A DNA stretch of 64,000 nt from Rotaria sp. Silwood1 (taxonomy: Eukaryota > Rotifera > Eurotatoria > Philodinida > Philodinidae), in assembly GCA_905250075.1 (NCBI GenBank), contig CAJNOP010000013.1, forward strand, positions 3,428,706-3,492,705, in the 5' to 3' direction. This document shows, piece by piece, positions 40,801 through 54,478 of this stretch; the first letter of the stretch is position 1, and every line of letters begins with the position of its first letter. A program made the translations under genes and the position numbers. Below the pieces are notes generated by a model. That model saw only the letters and a list, made by a program, of their open reading frames with translations. It ran no database searches and was not told where the DNA came from.

Positions 40801-42221
40801 TTCGAATTAAATATGTGTTTCGATGTGTCAAAATATTTGACATTTGCATATTGAGTGTTTGTTCAAGATAGTGATTATGTCTAGATTGTAAAACCGGATC
40901 ATATTAATCCGCATATATAATGTTTTATCAGAAACAAATGTAACTTCATCGATGTCTATACGATTACTGTCATTTTTAAAGACAGAAAATATGTTTTGAC
41001 TCAACATAATGTCGCGAAAGTATCGAATAGTTCAAGATTTACCTTCCTCTTTGATAATCGAATATAATTTCTTGGCAGTAAAAATAGCAAAAACTCACAA
41101 TGTGTGCTTGGTTTTTAACCATGTCACGATATCTTTCATCTTCTTCGAGACTTTTGCCCAAACTCAGTCATTCTATTAATTCAATCTGTGAATAATCCAT
41201 ATATAAAATTTATCAGATGGAACGAGATGAAGAAAATCCTCTTAAGTCCAATCTTGACTATAGTTGTTTTGAAGTATGAGTTTCCGATTGTGACAGTTTT
41301 GGGGTACATGAAACAACTTTGACCTCTCTTCTAGGACCAATGAATAATTTTTCTCATATCCATAGTCGGTAAAAGATTACAAATTACGAGAACTCGACAT
41401 AAAGATGTCTTCATAACCTCGGTTGTACTTATCAATTCCGTTGTCAATAAGCTTTCATTTGATATAAAATATATATATGGTCTACTGTATTCAAAATCAT
41501 AATGGTACCCTCAATTGGAAAAATATTATTTCCTACATCGTGTAAGGTACAATAATTGCTCACTTAGCGGAATTCATTTCCTTTTTGTATTTAAACAATA
41601 ATCGCACTTTGCATACTTTCAATTCTGTCTGGTACATTTCAAATATCAAGAAGACGGCATTACCGGTATTACACTATTGAGCAATGAGGTTTTGCACAAT
41701 GGACTTAGTTTAGAGCGGAAATTTCTATTTTCTAAAGCATCTAAATCATTGTTACCATGAGAAATTACAACAGTTTCTATGCCCCTTACTATTACAAGTT
41801 GAGAGAATCTTTTACTTTAACAAGTGTAGAGTATTTCATGATGTATCTTTTTACAAAAAAATTCAAGTTTTTATGATTTGTTTGTATAGAGATATATGCT
41901 AAATATATAACAATCCAAACATTTTTTTTCTTTATTTCTGATTTAATGAAACATAACAACGTTTCATACATGTCCATTTTTTAATTTTCTAAAAATCCAC
42001 CAAAACAAATAAGAAGAATCTTGTAATATATTTAGTTTTTGTTGAGATATTTGCATAATATCTGATGTTGCAATCATTTTGCCTCATTCGGCATATGTCT
42101 ATTTCAATATCATACTTTAATATAGATAGTATAGATCTCTAAGATGATCTATAGGGAAAATGGAATTGCCTTTTTATTCTTTTTAATAACATAGCACCGA
42201 AAGAGTCTGTTTCTTTGTCTA
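37880..42221. other. Intergenic, 4.3 kb
   Basis: Apart from the fold-back at 38.5-38.7 kb and a fragment near 38,887 related to the MITE at 4,765, I see no gene or recognisable element. Composition is AT-rich throughout. Confidence 0.4.
38513..38682. repeat. Short fold-back inverted repeat
   Basis: TAGGTCGTAACCGAGCCTGATTTTTGAAATTTC (38,513 onward, two bases short of perfect in places) is complementary to 38,646-38,682, which ends GGTTCTGTTACGACCTA. The spacer is about 100 bases. Likely a MITE remnant; it explains the mirrored open frames on both strands here. Confidence 0.55.
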
Positions 42222-43553
42222 TTATACCATTAATACCACTATTTGATTTTCATTGGACTCCGATGGAGATTTTTCTTCAGTTGTAGTTATATGTTCAGTT
42301 GAATCTTTAAGATGAACTGTAGTAGCTTTTAATAATGGACGTGATTCGTCTTTATCTGTTATCATTAGATTGTGATCTAATACTGTAGATAAGTCAGATA
42401 ATGTTTGTTCATCTTGAGTGTTTGATTTTATTTTAAAACGTTTTGAACCATTTGTTGTTACTGTTGTTGTCATTGTTGAAGTATGATTTCTTGATATTCC
42501 TCGTTGTATTATTTTTAATGGTAATTTATTTTGTTTTAAGGTTCGTGTATGAATATTGAAATTTTTTGAATGTTTTGAAAACATCTTTAAAATAAATTCC
42601 AATAATGTTAATCGAAATTTTTGACCAAAAAAGCAATATAATAAAAAATTTGTTGATGTATTAAATACAATTAATAAAATTCCAATTATATTTAATGTTT
42701 GAAATTTTAAACTTTCATATGAACCATGAGGATCAATAGCATACCAAGCATTTAATACAAGTAAAGGTAATTGACATAATACAAAAACAATAATTATTGC
42801 AACAAGCATTAATGTTATATGATAATCAGCCGATACTTTTTTAAATGATTTTCCACATAAATTTTGTTTTTGACGTTTCTTTGCAATTAAATTTTGTATT
42901 ATTGTTATATTAATACATGTTAATGTCACAAATGGTATAACATAAACAACAGGTATATAAATATATATTCTTGTATATTTATGAATCTTTTTACCTATAG
43001 TTGTAAGACGACATTGTTGTAATTCCGGCACATAACGTTGTTCTAGCCAATATGGAATACAATAAACAATAGAAAAAATATAAATCAATAAAATGGTCGT
43101 TAATGTTACACGTTTCGTTAATATACGTTTTGCATTTAATGGAAATTTGATTAATATAAGACGATCAGTTGATACTGCTATTGTTAAATATATAATTGAT
43201 AAGAGTATTGTATTATAAATAGGCGTTGTTGGTAAACGTGATAGAAGAATTTCAAAGGCAAATGGAGGTTCATTTGACATATAAAGCTTATAACCTAATA
43301 AATATCTTATTGAATATGATGGGATAAATATAAGAAGAAAAAGAATATTTGAACATGATAAAGCAATTAAATATATATTTGTTGATGTTGTACGTAATGA
43401 TGGCGATATAAGTACAAGTATGGTAATAATATTTCCCACAATACCAAATAAACTTAATGCCATGCCAGCATATCCCCAAACAATTAAACGAAAAAAGAGA
43501 ATATAATCAAGACCATAATCAATATTATGATCAGATGTATTACTTGACATCAT
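42222..43553 (-). CDS. FMRFamide-receptor-like class A GPCR
   Basis: An intronless 443-aa reading frame with seven hydrophobic segments. TM1 has FGIVGNIITILVL (N41 = 1.50). TM2 is IYLIALSCSNILFLL, where the usual Asp 2.50 is N69. TM3 ends STDRLILIKFPL (DRL at 130-132 in place of DRY). TM6 has CQLP, and TM7 has NTSTNFLLYCFFGQKFR, the NFxxY variant and helix-8 sequence typical of the FMRFamide/neuropeptide receptor group in protostomes. A sequon (N5-T-S) lies in the short extracellular N-terminus. The C-tail of about 110 residues is Ser/Thr-rich. It probably signals through G proteins in response to a short amidated peptide; the ligand cannot be told from sequence. The start is the first Met of a MM pair after AT-rich leader. 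Confidence 0.88.
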   Translation of the reverse strand: MMSSNTSDHNIDYGLDYILFFRLIVWGYAGMALSLFGIVGNIITILVLISPSLRTTSTNIYLIALSCSNILFLLIFIPSYSIRYLLGYKLYMSNEPPFAFEILLSRLPTTPIYNTILLSIIYLTIAVSTDRLILIKFPLNAKRILTKRVTLTTILLIYIFSIVYCIPYWLEQRYVPELQQCRLTTIGKKIHKYTRIYIYIPVVYVIPFVTLTCINITIIQNLIAKKRQKQNLCGKSFKKVSADYHITLMLVAIIIVFVLCQLPLLVLNAWYAIDPHGSYESLKFQTLNIIGILLIVFNTSTNFLLYCFFGQKFRLTLLEFILKMFSKHSKNFNIHTRTLKQNKLPLKIIQRGISRNHTSTMTTTVTTNGSKRFKIKSNTQDEQTLSDLSTVLDHNLMITDKDESRPLLKATTVHLKDSTEHITTTEEKSPSESNENQIVVLMV

Positions 43554-46500
43554 TTATAAAGTTTTAGTACTTTATTTTTTCTATTAAAATCTATAATAGA
43601 AGAAAATAATAAACAGACTTTTTATATTTTATAACCAATACTACCAAGAATTAACATATGCTTTCTTTCAAAACAAAAAATAAACGGATAAGACAAACAT
43701 ATTTATTGAGATGAGACTCAATCGGTCCTAGGAGAATAACGGATGTGTAATATCCGTCTTTTGAAGAAGAAAAGTATCCATGGGAAACTGTAATCGATTG
43801 ACATATTTGATCCTCATAGCATGAGCGATGAAGAGCAAAACAAAGAACTTTTTCTGTCTACTATAAACAGTTTGCATAGATTGTTTACGAGTAAATCTGT
43901 CGCCACAGTTTATATTCAAAACTATCATCAATAGGATAAATTATACAAATTAATTCGAAAGTTACCGTGCACATTATGCTCGACAATTTTTTTTTTGTTG
44001 TCTAGATGAAATATGCGATAATAAGTAAAACTGAAAGAAATACATAAACTTCCGGAGTACATTGATAAAAAAGACTTTTTCCTACTTAATAAAATGATTG
44101 ATAATATATTGATGTCTGTCATAGAGATTTGGCGAAATGTCAATTAGTAAAGTCGAAATATATACTCAAATGTGTTAATTTGACATAAAGTTCGAAGTGT
44201 TGACTGCACTAAGATAGAGTACAAGAATAAGACAGAGTATGATCGTAGAAAGATTGATTAGGGAGGAAAAACTTGCTTCTATATCACGTAATGCCGTCGG
44301 CTATCTGTTTGTTTGACTCTATATGATAGCCGTATTTCCGATGGGCCAATCTATACATCGATCATCTTTTGTATTCTCCTACTCAAGTGTTGTAGCTATC
44401 GTTTTAAAAAAAAAAGAAGAGAAAAATAATGACGATTTTTGATGTAATAAGGTCTACTCTGTATTTGTCTAAGTTTCTATTATTAGATCAATATGAAAGA
44501 GTCAGGACGGAAAAGAAATGCGTGTACTAACGAAACTTTCGAGCAAATAGATCAGTGATAAGGGTAGAAAAAAAAATGTACTAATGATGTTAATTGCTTT
44601 TTACAGACACAATGAACCTGAATCGTATTCATATTGTCGAACATATGCTTATTTTCTATCTAAATAGATCGACGTCTATGACAAGAATAAGATATTCTGT
44701 TCAGATCGAATAAATGACATTAAAAACCTACTTGACAGAACCATTTCCATATAACGCACGTCTATATGAACTTTCGTATACATTATATGTTGAGTGATTA
44801 ATCATTAAAGACGACCAATAAGAATAGAAAATCGTATTGATCGATAATAAAAGTATTTTATAAAAAAGAGAAAAAAAACAAATCTAAAGAAGGTCATAGT
44901 TTCTGCCATTAAGATCCATTCATTCATTTATTCATTCATTCATTCGTTCATTCATTCATTCACTCGTTCACATATTAATAATCGGAATATTTTTTTTCCA
45001 TTGGAGCTCATCTTTTTCTTCTAGCTCTTATTCTTCTGTTTGCTATGTCTACGACGTCATCAAGGATAGAGAAAATGATAAAGTGGATCTAAAATACGAT
45101 GTCAAAGAAATAAGTAGAGAGAAGGACAGACTTATTTCTTGTCTAACTAAATTTTCTTCCTTTTTCTTTTTTTTTGTGTTGTTGTATTCACCTAATAATT
45201 CTTTCTTCCTTGTAACGTGTGAGTCTCCTACTGAAATAAACAACATCCCGTTTTTTTCCTCTTCTCACAAATTTTCAATTATAAGACGGCAACGAAGGAT
45301 TAATTAATGATTAATGTGATATATTTTTAGTGACTTTGTTTTTCTATGGAAAGCAACCAAGCTAGAATCATTGTTGCATTACAAATTTATTTAAAAAAAT
45401 TCTGATATTTCCAGTATGACTTTGTGCATGTCATTCTCAATGCTGTTTTATGATAATAACGCTAAACATCTCATAATTATACCATTCTTTTTTTTTTACT
45501 GTAATATTGCCATAAAAAAATCATGCTTAGAAATGTTTTTATAGATATGGCTCATTGGCATGCAATCGTGTGATGTCTTATGTTACCGATCTTTTCCCCT
45601 ATAGAAACAAGAAATAAAAGGTGATTTATGAATCAATGTAATCGTCGAACATACTCATATAAATAATATAATTCAACGAGACACATAAATAAAAACCTAA
45701 CAAATAGAACACCTCTAATTATTCTTTATATATGTCTATTTTTATTTCATTAATATATTTATAATCATAGCTAAGAAACCAAGATAATACACCTTTAACT
45801 AATAGAAACATGTAGTAAGCATAAGAAGAATTTTATTCGCGCATCTTACACGAAGTTGTAAGCATCAATATCAATATATTGTTAGCCTATAATAAACTCA
45901 TGTCAACATGCATATTATTCTTGAAGTAGACAGAAATATGACAAAATTAAAATTAGAGAAAAAAAATTGATTAATGTAATTACCAATACAATTCTATTGT
46001 TGTTCATGAATGTCGAGTTGACATGAAATTAGTTTCTATCGATATAGTATTACTAAGAAATTATATGACAAAAAAAATGAAAATATAACTCATAGCATCT
46101 AAAATAATCCGATCTTGTCATGTTCAAAAAGAAAGTTTATGTTGGATTTTTTGTTTGATTAATCAAACGGAATAAAATATGATCGAAAAAAAAAACTAAC
46201 AGGGAAAAAAAAGAATAAGAGAATAAAATTATTTGAATATTCAAATGAGATATGTCAGCAAGTTCAAAGATACGTTTACTATTTTTAATGCATATAAAAA
46301 CATCTAAAATATTTTATTTTGCATAATCCTCTTGAAAATTTTCGATTATGCTCGAACAATGATAAAACTGTTGAGGAATACGGAAAATGTAAATCGGATT
46401 AATACAAAATAAGTATAGAATATCGTTATCAAATTTTAATTACATACATATTATAGTTATTATAGTGAAAAGCTTTTGAAGGCTTTGTTAGAGATTAATT

Positions 46501-49500
46501 TAGCTCATCAATAATTCATTGAAAGCAAAAGAATTAATGAGAACAAAAAACGATTTCAAAAAAATATTCTAAGTTCGCAATAGATATTCTTATTATTCTT
46601 CTATACGACATGATTTTACAAGACTAATATATCTCATCAAGTGAATTTATATAAGAATAAAAGAATAGACAAACTACATTATTTGTATACGTATAGTGTA
46701 AAAGGTCATAGCAATCTTTGTAACGGAAACTTATCTTGTCTTTTCAGTTTTTTCTTTCTTATGATCGAGATCGAAATTAGTTTGTTCAAGTTCATTAGTT
46801 ACAAAAAAACAAAAATCATTATTTTTTAAAGCATAAAAAAATAACGTCAACTTCTTTGTTACTTGTCAGACTAAGTAGAATCAAAATAATAAAGTCGATT
46901 GCTGTAATTCAGATCACTCTTCAAGAAAAAAAACAACAACAGTATATCTCAGTTATTTCTGAATTATTTTACATAATGTAAAAAAAGATTTTTTTCATTA
47001 GTAGATAACTCAAAATATATTCTATGAGATTTGAAATGATTTCATCGATCAGTTCTGATAATACTAAGATCTACTAAAAATAATTTTTTTTTTTGTAAAC
47101 TGAATCATTCAAGCAATATTCGCTGAAGATAACTCTTAGAACTTTTCGAGTAGGTTGTTAAGTATTGATCTTGAAAGAATATTTGTTTGTCTCACATCGT
47201 CCAATCTCTCAATGTAAAATCGGAAAAAAAATTATTCTGAATAACTATCATCAAATATTGAAAAACAACAGTCTTTTATAGCGCACTCCTACCTTCTTTC
47301 GATTTGTATTTTATTTTACTATATATATTTTATAAAAAATTTTTTTTTGTTTGATATACAAATGTTATCGTGCCATAAAATAATATAAAAATAAAGAATC
47401 TACAATCTATTCTTTCAAAACTATAGAATTATTAAATTAAAGTATACATTATGTCAAAATTACTAAATATCATGTTTATTCCATTTTCTTAAAACAAAAC
47501 AAAAGTAAATTATTTAATAAGGATGTGCATAGGGCAGACAAAACGGCACATACATCTATTAGATTTGGTTTGATTTATCTAGTGACTTTGTCTAAACTAA
47601 TTTCTCAAAAAACGTATTCAAGAATCTTTCTAAAGCATCTATAACATCCTATACATACAATAAACACATTTTGTCAACTGATAATTAATTTAGCAATTTT
47701 TTTTGCTGCCATACCATCTATTATTTTGTATTGTTACGAATGAAAAAAAGTCATTCGAGGTTATGTTTTGATTGTGCTGTATGTTTTTCTTTGACTATCG
47801 AGGTTTCTACGTATGTTTCTAATTATTTTTTTCTACTTTACGCTATTTTTCTCTTATCTAGAATAAGGACATTTTGATCTTACAAGAACCGATAATGGAC
47901 ATACTCATTTATTTTTCAAGAGCTTTTTCTATTATTTAATAGTTTCTTTTTTCTTGATTTAAAAAAAAAGGGAATAAATATGAAATTTAGCAATGTTGTC
48001 ATTAACTGTACTTCAATTAACAGCCTTATAGTTTCACCAGGACGAAGAATCATAGAATTTTTATTTTTATATTATTTTATAGTGCGATAACATTTTTATA
48101 TCAGACAAAAGAGAAATTTATTTTTTTGGCGGAATGTATCATAAAATAAAATCAAAAAACAAGATACGGATGAACTGTAAAAGGATGTTCTTTTTCTATG
48201 TTTGATTAATTACTATGATAGTCAGTCAAAATAATTTTTCTTTTCTTGTTTTACATTGAGAGGGAGACAAACTACTATTCTTTCAAGATCAATACTTGAT
48301 AACCTACTTGAAAAGTTCTAGGGTTTTGAAAGTTCTCTCCAGTAGACATTACTCTAGTGATTCAAATCGGAACAGATAAATTTTGAACTATATTAGGTCT
48401 CAGTATTGTAAGAATTTGATTTCAATAGTTGAATGAATTGATGAGATTCTTTTTTTTTTGTATTTTGTAAAATAATTCAGAAATAGCTTAGATACATCAG
48501 TTTCTTATTGAAAAGGGATCCGACTTACACTAATTGATGATGAATTAAAAAAAAAGAACAAAAACTAATTGATGTTATAATCCAACGTGAATAGTTTAAT
48601 TTGACTTGTAATTGAAAACGGATATTCTTGTCATTTTAAAACTTAAAGTGAGAATTGTTTCAATTATGATAAGACTTACTAATTGAATAGAAGACATTTT
48701 CTTGCATTCATGTCAGTGTTGAGCAATTTATTTCATTAATCAAGCTTGAAAATTTTTAATAACATCAAATTTATGAGAGTTTATACTTCAGAAGCTACTT
48801 AGATCATACTAAAAAATAGTGAGATGTTTCGACGAGCCTCGATCAGAAAACAATGCATTCAATTATTTCTAAAATAATTATTCTAGCTAACAGCTCTGAC
48901 TATCTAGGTCACAATCTATTCTATTTGACATATATTAGATAAGTTTGTTTTACTAATTGCCTTTCATTAAAAAAATCTCTTAGCTTGATTATAACACTTG
49001 ATGTGAATAAGTACTAGACTTGTGATACATAAATCAATATGAGTTTCGTAATTGAAGAAGAATATTTAATGCATCACCCTTACTCAAAAAACATAGTCGA
49101 TTTTCATCAGACTAATGAAAATTGATATGAATACATTGGAAGATGGCCTGGGGTGTGATCTTTCATAAACAATATGATTTCTTATTTGCTACTTCGTTGT
49201 TTCCAAAAATTTTAGATGATTTTCGCTATTTTTTTGCTTGAAAATAAATATTCTTTTTTTCCAAAAAAAAAAAAGCGAAATATTTTTCATTTTTTCTTTG
49301 TTTATACTCTGTTGATTGCAGAATCCTGATTTTTAATATATTTAATTAATTTTTTGTTTGTAAGAGCATGTCAAGATGCAGAACGTGATAGAATCCTTTT
49401 TTTTGAATTAAGTTTTGTTATTATTATTATTACCAAAAAAGTACTTTTTTAATTAGAGTGCTATTTTTTGAGGATTTTCGAGACATTGAACTATTTATCG

Positions 49501-52500
49501 CTTAAAAATAGAAAATTTTTTAAATAAAAGTACCGTAGTCTGCCATGTTCTTTCGAATAAAAAATACAGATTAAGTACATAATATGAAACTCTACAGAGA
49601 ATTTTGAGTTGCCAAATGAGCTATTTTTGATCTTTGTTTGTTGGAATATCTCCTGAAAATGTCCTGATCTAAGACTAAAAATTTCATGCAATTTGAACGT
49701 ATCTGGTCCACAATCAATTTTCTAGGAACTTACGCAAATAGTCTCTTCCATTTGTAATTTGTAAAAACAATGAGACTCAAAAATAATTAAAAGAGCGTCC
49801 AACCATAAGGCTACTACTCAACGATTTGCTGAACAATTTTATTTCTTGAAATGAGTTTGCTTGTTTGAAAGAGCACTAAAAGTCACTCGGCAATCCTACT
49901 ATTGACAATATTTCAGCAATGTCTTCTAATACTTCAACGATCTAATAGTTTCGACTCAAAATATTAGTCTGTCAAAAACTATGACTTTTTGATCATTTAT
50001 GTTTATGAATTTTTTTATCATAAACATTTGATCAAAACCAATATTGAATTATACGAATCTATAGACTAGAAGCTGCTCTACAAAATGTAAAATAGAGCAT
50101 TTTTTTTTGGACTGATTTGCATGCTGTGTCCTACTCTTCTTGCTTCTGTTATGCAGGTCACTTTTAATAGCCTAAGATGATGAGTTTTATCTAGTTTTAT
50201 AGAGCATCAAAAGATGCATGTTTAGATATTTTCATTAAAAGATTGACTATTTTTTTGAGAAAGTCTAAATTGTTTTGTTTTATACACATTATAACAAGCA
50301 GTCAAAAGAAATAAATATTCGAATTGAGATCATAAATTAATATTTACTTCAGTGGAAAATTTGAGCAAATGCCTCAAAGTTGTTTTTTTTCTTCGTCACA
50401 AATATTCCTCAATTTCAGTGTAAAATTAAATAAAGCACTAGAAAAGGTCATCGTATACTAACTTGATACATTCTTTCCGCGAAGATGCAAATGTTTTTTT
50501 CTTATAAGTATTTACCATCTTCTTTTTCGAGCCAAACGTAATCTGATAGGTATTGAAGATGAAGCATTAACGCCTAGCATTAATGATAAAATAGTGTTCT
50601 CAAGTTTCGATAATAAATTAAAATCAATAGTTTACATTCCATCGAAAGTATAGATAAGAAAGATATTCAAAAAAATATATTTTTATTATTTAGAAATTAA
50701 TTATACACATAAGGTTCATTTGATAAGACTGATATGCTACTAAAAAAATATAGTCATCAGTTAGACTAATACAAAAACAATAAAAGTAATATTGATAAGA
50801 TATAAGAAGAACTAAAATAAAAATATACCACTTCAAATGCCAAGCTTATGCTAAGAAAAAATGAATAAAAGAAGAATTGAAATATTCTATGAGAATGATA
50901 TACACTTGATTACCAAAATGCATATTAATGTATTGCAGATACTGAAAACTTTATGTTTTTTAGTATCAGCCAATCTGCCACCTATATCCTGATTCATTCG
51001 ACAGACGAAAGAAATATATAATAATCATGTGATCGATAACTAGGTATGTGGTCTCAATATGAAGTCATTCAGAAAATTTGTATCAATATCTGCTGAACAC
51101 GAATCAAATAATGATAGAATAGAAATACAAAAATGTTTGTCAATGGGAGAAAACCGCTACAAATGCATTGAATAATAAGTTATAGTTATCATATTCCCAT
51201 TATGATTAAAGATTTTTGTAGTTTTTCTATTGAAAAAATATCAACTATATTCATCCCTATTCAAGAATCACTTGCTCGCATATTTTATTATTAGTAAAAT
51301 CTTGATTTCAATGAATTTCTTTAACATGAGTTCTAACTAAAGAACGGTATGGCATGACATATTTTGAATTAAGTATTTGTTTACTTTTTAATCTTATCAC
51401 TAGAAAAAGAAATGAGAAGATTAACCTTTGATCATGCGTATCATGACTTTCTAAATCTTTTATCAAATATTTTAAACTTTCTAAAGAATAGTCTTTTAAT
51501 AGAAAAAAATGATACTTTATAACCAATACTTTTTTGGTCAAAAGATGTGTCTTTTCATACTCTACAATCTAAATAAAATTTATCATAGGTTTCTGAAAAT
51601 AACTGCATAACAAAAGTAAGAAGAATTAATTAAGCATATAAAATAGTCTAAAAAATGATCGATCTTACCTATTATAATGGACTTTGTCGTTTGACTATGT
51701 GAATCACAACGTATAGGAAATGTAGGATTGTATACAGCAGCTTCCACTCTATCCATTAATATAATCCGATAACAATTTCGATAAAATGTTTAGGATGAAA
51801 AAGTTCATAAATCTAAATGATCGAAAGACCATAGTTTTTGACAGACTGGTTTTTTGGATCGAAACTATAGGGTTATCGACGTATTAGAAGATATTGCTGA
51901 AATATTGTCAGTAGTGAGATTTCTTAGTGCCTTTTTATAGTCTTTCAAAGTAGCAAACTCATTGCAAAAGTAAGATTTTTCGATAACTGAGCCTTATTAA
52001 GTTAGGTGGTGATTTCATGGTCATTATCTTTAGCATGTTAACTAATGTTCATTTCAGAATTAAGTGCTCATGACCAACGATTGAATAATAATTGATCGGC
52101 TAATTCTATCAGACTTGGAGTTTTTCTATTGAAAAGAACAAACATTGATATATCTATTTGAATATCGTTGATCAAATTCGAAGACACTTTTCACAAATGT
52201 TTTTTCTTTAGCTATTTGAATCAATTTTTAATTCTTAGGTGCAGTACGCTTTCACTCTATACATCGTTACTAAACAGGTTTAATTCATTTATTCCACACG
52301 TGTAGCATAAGAACAAAACAGATAATATCTCATGAAAAAAATAGGAAGATAGTGGTTAGTAAAAATAATGTTCTTAGAGCAATACAGTCAACATACTCTA
52401 AGATTCTTGGTACAATGGCCAACAGCACTTTTTTCCTGAAGAATAAGATCTGGCATTCGCAACTAAATAACAGAAAAAAAGAACTGACTTTGTGTTTTTT

Positions 52501-54478
52501 TGCTTTTGTCAAACTTATTGAAATCAGTTGCTAATGTTGAGATTTGAATAGTATAGATAGAATTCGTTCAAAGTGAAATGTGCCACTAACATTGCTATTA
52601 TTTCCAAGCTAACTTAAATAAATATAGGTGTCTACAAAGAAATAGTTTAAAGCACAATCTTAGATGGGTACATATATATTGTTTCTTTTTTGTGCGCGTC
52701 TGTTTCGAAGAATGCCGTTAGATCTTTTAATCAAAAAAGAAATGCTTTCTCAGACTCACAAATAGTACTTTATAAAACAAACAAATATCAACATATATAC
52801 CTGAAGATATGTTTTCTTCAACTATGAATGCGTTGATTTGTGAGAAAAATGTTTTTAAATTTCTAGAAGAATGTACAAGAATGAAGAAGTCTTTTATTGC
52901 ATATATAACACGATTGTATTAACAATTCTTCTGTGTTAGGAAGACCTCTCTATGTACGACTCGTGTTAATCTACATTGCATCAATTAACTCTTATGGCCA
53001 TGCAATGTTTTTATCGAGACAGAATATCAAGAATTTCTTCAGGATATGCTGCAGAAGAACTCTGATGCGATTTCATGCATAGTGCACAAGACTTCTTTTT
53101 GATTAGAAATGAACTGTTTTTCATAGAACTATTAACTTCTTGCACTCAAAAACAAGATTAATGAAAAGTAGGTCATTTGTGATGAAAAATTACCAAGAGA
53201 AATTCTTACCGTAAACTTCTGTAGAAAAAAAAACTTTTTATTTTAAAAATTGTACATCATTCGATGCAGTTTTTCAAGTTGATTTCAAATATATTTTTAT
53301 TTTTCTCCCAAAATACTTTTGTGATAAAGAAATGACAGAAATCTGTTGAAAACTTAGATTTTTAGAAAAAACTGTATGTCAGTTCAAAAAACATTAGGAG
53401 TGCCTAAGTTTGTCGAGAACGTCTTCTTAGAAAATGCTTACCATAAAAAGAATAAGTATTTTTTTCAGACAGAAAATTTTTCTTATGAAACGATAGAGTA
53501 GAAGTCCTCATTTTAGACTACGTATGGTTTATTTTTCAACTATTTTTCTTTAACGGTGCTGTACTTACGACTAAATTTTTTGAATAATTTTAGCAGCTGA
53601 GCCAATATTTTTTTTCTCAAAAAAAAAAAAAAAAAATCTCTCGGTAATCAAAGTGTATAAAGTTACTAGTTGAATCTCAAAAAGTTTGCTTTCATTTCTT
53701 TTTATTTAATGTCCACATTGTTGCCTGCTGTGCCATAATATGTTTGCGATAAAGAAACACATTTTTAAACAGATTGTTCTTTCCTATTAGCTGTTTCTCA
53801 AGACTTTTCTAACTCTGAAAACTGACACGTCACTATGATAATGAAAGACAAATATTGCTTATATTAAACTCAAATATTAATATAAACATCAACACTAAAA
53901 ATAATCAATAAATTGCAGAGAAGAATACTCAAAGGAAGTATTCTAATGTGTCAAAGGCTAATTAATAGATTTTAAAACAGTTTCATTGAAAAAAAGAGAT
54001 GCAGAAAACGATATGTAGATTTACAAGTTTTATTATGTATCCTGGTCGGTTTGGACTAGAAAATGATTCAATTTGAAGTTCGGTTAACATGAAAATAGAC
54101 AACAAAAAAATATTCGCAATAACGAAACTTCGAACTCAATAGCATTAATATATCGAAAGTTAATATAAAAATACTCTGAAAAAGACATCAGTTCAAATAT
54201 ATAATAAATCAAAAATTCAATTAACTCTTTTTTTCATAGAATATTATCTATAAATCTCATTAGTTTTCGTATCACCTAAGTATATATACTCATATTTCAT
54301 TGCATTACTGTTGTTTTCATTACAGTGACATTTAGTAGATTTATTTGTTGTGTATAACATTTTAAACGTTTAAGAAAAAGAAAATTACACAGGAAAAAGA
54401 TAGACATCTACATACGTTTAATATTATGAATGATTTTTTTTCCAAAAAGATAAATAAGACAAAAAAAAAAAAAAAAAC
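43554..54478. other. Gene desert, about 10.9 kb
   Basis: No gene is recognised on either strand. An (ATTC)n-like microsatellite occupies about 44,917-44,970. Elsewhere there are poly-A/T tracts and short AT-rich open frames without family resemblance. A coding-looking but start-less frame lies at about 50,470-50,650 (FRAKRNLIGIEDEALTP). Confidence 0.45.
44917..44970. repeat. (ATTC)n microsatellite
   Basis: An interrupted tetranucleotide array of ATTC units (ATTCATTCATTTATTCATTC then ATTCGTTCATTC), about 13 units, within the gene desert. Confidence 0.9.

Noticed and set aside
50470-50650. Coding-looking frame containing IGIEDEALTP in the gene desert
   Set aside because: No start codon, no acceptor/donor context and no neighbouring exons. 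Could be chance or a decayed exon.
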